Below, one piece after another: positions 63,031-64,000 of a stretch of 64,000 nucleotides of DNA. The first letter of the stretch is position 1. Every line of letters starts with the position of its first letter. The DNA is from Bremia lactucae. Taxonomy: Eukaryota; Oomycota; Peronosporomycetes; Peronosporales; Peronosporaceae. Location of the stretch: contig NW_027152213.1 in assembly GCF_004359215.1 (NCBI RefSeq), positions 903,755 through 967,754 on the forward strand, given 5' to 3'. The notes beneath the pieces are model-generated. The model ran no database searches and had not been told where the DNA came from. It saw only the letters and a program-made list of their open reading frames with translations. Both the position numbers and the translations under genes were made by a program.

Positions 63031-63566
63031 TGTAGACGGGCACGTCTTAATGCGGCCACGCTCTACTTAGACACACCCTAGCACAGAAAGGAAGCGGTAA
63101 GACCGTCTTCTCTTGCGTGCAGTGAGTTAGCTGTGGTGGGCGCCTTAGCGATCTAGTAAAGTGTCGTCACGGGAGCGGTAATCCGGCTCCTCGTGCGCAC
63201 TTAGTATATAAATCAGTCTGAATATACTTCCTACTTAGTAGGAAAAAGATTCAGACCGATTTATATTTAGTGGCATTAGTTATAAATACCTATTTTTACC
63301 AATCAAAAAAGTTATCTCTGTAGAAAACACTAATATGTATTGCGAGCGTATCTTTCTAGATATCTCGCGTAACGGATGACGCTAGCCGTCATCCTCCTAA
63401 TGTGAATTCACCTTTGTGCATCACATACACAAGAATTGGTCACAATGTGAACCACACCCGAGTGTTGGGTCTAATTACTATTATTTAGTAATTGACCATC
63501 CCCTTAAGTACACCAAATGTACTTAACGGGGACTGTGTAACATTAGGGCAACTTTAGCCCGTTACA
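63031..63566 (-). repeat. LTR-D, 3' LTR of a minus-strand family D element
   Basis: 536 bp with inverted ends: tgtagacgggc at the left and gcccgttaca at the right. On the minus strand the purine tract aaagagggggatgg (63,567-63,580) precedes it, which makes it a 3' LTR of an element running from beyond 64,000 toward the left. Contains stem-loops ggatgacg/cgtcatcc (about 63,376-63,396) and aagtaca/tgtactt (about 63,506-63,522). Confidence 0.75.
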
Positions 63567-63698
63567 CCATCCCCCTCTTTAAGAACGAATTTACATTTTT
63601 AAATTCGACAAAGAGGAGAGAGGAACTGCGAGCAGCTTTACGCGCCGCTAGTTCACTCGATCACTCTAGCGCACGTGTTTCCATACACGGCGCCCAAG

Positions 63699-64000
63699 AT
63701 GCCACCTAAAAGGGGCCACGTTGGTGGGTCGTCTGCGAAGACGCCCACTCAACCTCGCACTAAGCGCACGCGCCGCGTTAATTCGCCGGCCGCGTCTAAT
63801 GCCTTAGTCGGAACGCCGACAGCCACTGCGGCTGTCGCGTTAACAGGGCTAAAGGATCCATCCCACTTTAACAGTGAGGATGTTGATCCGTCGCTCATTG
63901 TCGACTACAATGAGTCGACACCGTTGCCGTCACCTCATAGTAGTGATGCGGACAACGAGCTCATGAGGAGTGATGATGCGGCATTATTGCCCATCCAAAC
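63699..64000 (+). CDS. Antisense ORF of a family D element, 5' part, runs off the window
   Basis: From ATG at 63,699 an uninterrupted frame of 100 codons reaches the window end. It begins MPPKRGHVGGSSAKTPTQPR, very basic for 30 residues, then turns acidic with VDPSLIVDYNESTPLPSPHS. The start is 133 bp inside the LTR edge, the same as 134 bp in the broken copy at 9,655. The product is unknown. The strand is opposite to pol, judged by the polypurine tract and by the pol orientation of the 9,297-14,655 copy. It could be a gag if an opposite element were present, but no primer-binding site or gag motif supports that. Confidence 0.55.
   Translation, partial: MPPKRGHVGGSSAKTPTQPRTKRTRRVNSPAASNALVGTPTATAAVALTGLKDPSHFNSEDVDPSLIVDYNESTPLPSPHSSDADNELMRSDDAALLPIQ

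Noticed and set aside
63699..64000. A plus-strand gag directly after a 5' LTR
   Set aside because: The LTR is preceded on the minus strand by a purine tract, and the related copy at 9,297-14,655 has its pol on the minus strand, so this LTR is a 3' LTR and the frame is antisense to pol.
1..64000. RXLR or Crinkler effector genes
   Set aside because: I looked for a signal peptide followed by RXLR/EER or LFLAK-like motifs in the open frames and found none.
1..64000. CRISPR arrays, bacterial operons or riboswitches
   Set aside because: The content is eukaryotic; the repeats seen are LTRs, tandem repeats and stem-loops without regular spacers.

Overview
ORGANISM. The window looks like nuclear DNA of an oomycete, most likely Peronosporales (Phytophthora or downy-mildew type). 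The evidence is four compact host genes with short GT-AG introns (61-82 nt), embedded in dense, mutually nested Ty3/gypsy and Copia retrotransposons, with tRNA-derived SINE-like pieces. Species cannot be decided from the sequence. Roughly 80% of the window is transposon-derived.

HOST GENES (34,980-50,182, split by one 7.6-kb element). TMEM14 family membrane protein (+), PPIP5K/VIP1 bifunctional inositol pyrophosphate kinase (-, 3 exons), histidine acid phosphatase of lysosomal type (+, 2 exons, signal peptide and C-terminal membrane anchor), and AARSD1/AlaX-like alanyl-tRNA editing protein (-, 3 exons). TMEM14/PPIP5K and phosphatase/AARSD1 are two convergent pairs. Exon boundaries were placed by reading frame, GT/AG signals and continuity of conserved motifs.

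TRANSPOSONS. I use working names. Family A (440-bp LTR, TGTAACG...CGTTACA): minus copy 757-4,012; plus copy 14,690-23,979 split by a Copia element; plus copy 29,930-34,755; plus copy 39,511-47,119; solo LTRs at 43,735, 50,991 and 51,741. Family B (about 500-bp LTR): chimeric copy 5,000-8,285, solo LTR 52,781-53,281, and a long copy 53,775-61,761. Family C (gag/PR, minus): 8,340-9,240 and 24,050-26,230. Family D (minus, chromodomain): 9,297-14,655, with the 3' end of another copy at 63,031-64,000. A highly decayed gypsy pol lies at 28,050-29,640. All pol genes seen here carry stops, frameshifts or deletions.

MAIN OBSERVATIONS. (1) Families A and B, in both LTR and coding DNA, are packed with consecutive perfect stem-loops (stems 7-11 bp, loops 2-11 nt). 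Some differ between families by paired, compensatory changes. Host exons and the Copia element do not show this by eye. (2) Families A, B and D carry an antisense reading frame that starts 108-181 bp inside the 3' LTR and runs toward pol. In A and D it reaches a coiled-coil segment opposite the integrase-chromodomain linker. What first looks like a plus-strand gag at 9,655 and 63,699 is this antisense frame. (3) A 3,305-bp block (19,813-23,117 and 30,927-34,231) appears identical in two decayed family A copies. (4) A 102-bp near-perfect palindrome lies at 46,103-46,204. (5) An 884-N gap at 41,587-42,470 is flanked by the same 16 bases and is probably spurious. (6) A 64-bp LTR remnant ends 54 bp before the acid phosphatase start codon, and that phosphatase appears to lack the usual His-Asp catalytic pair.
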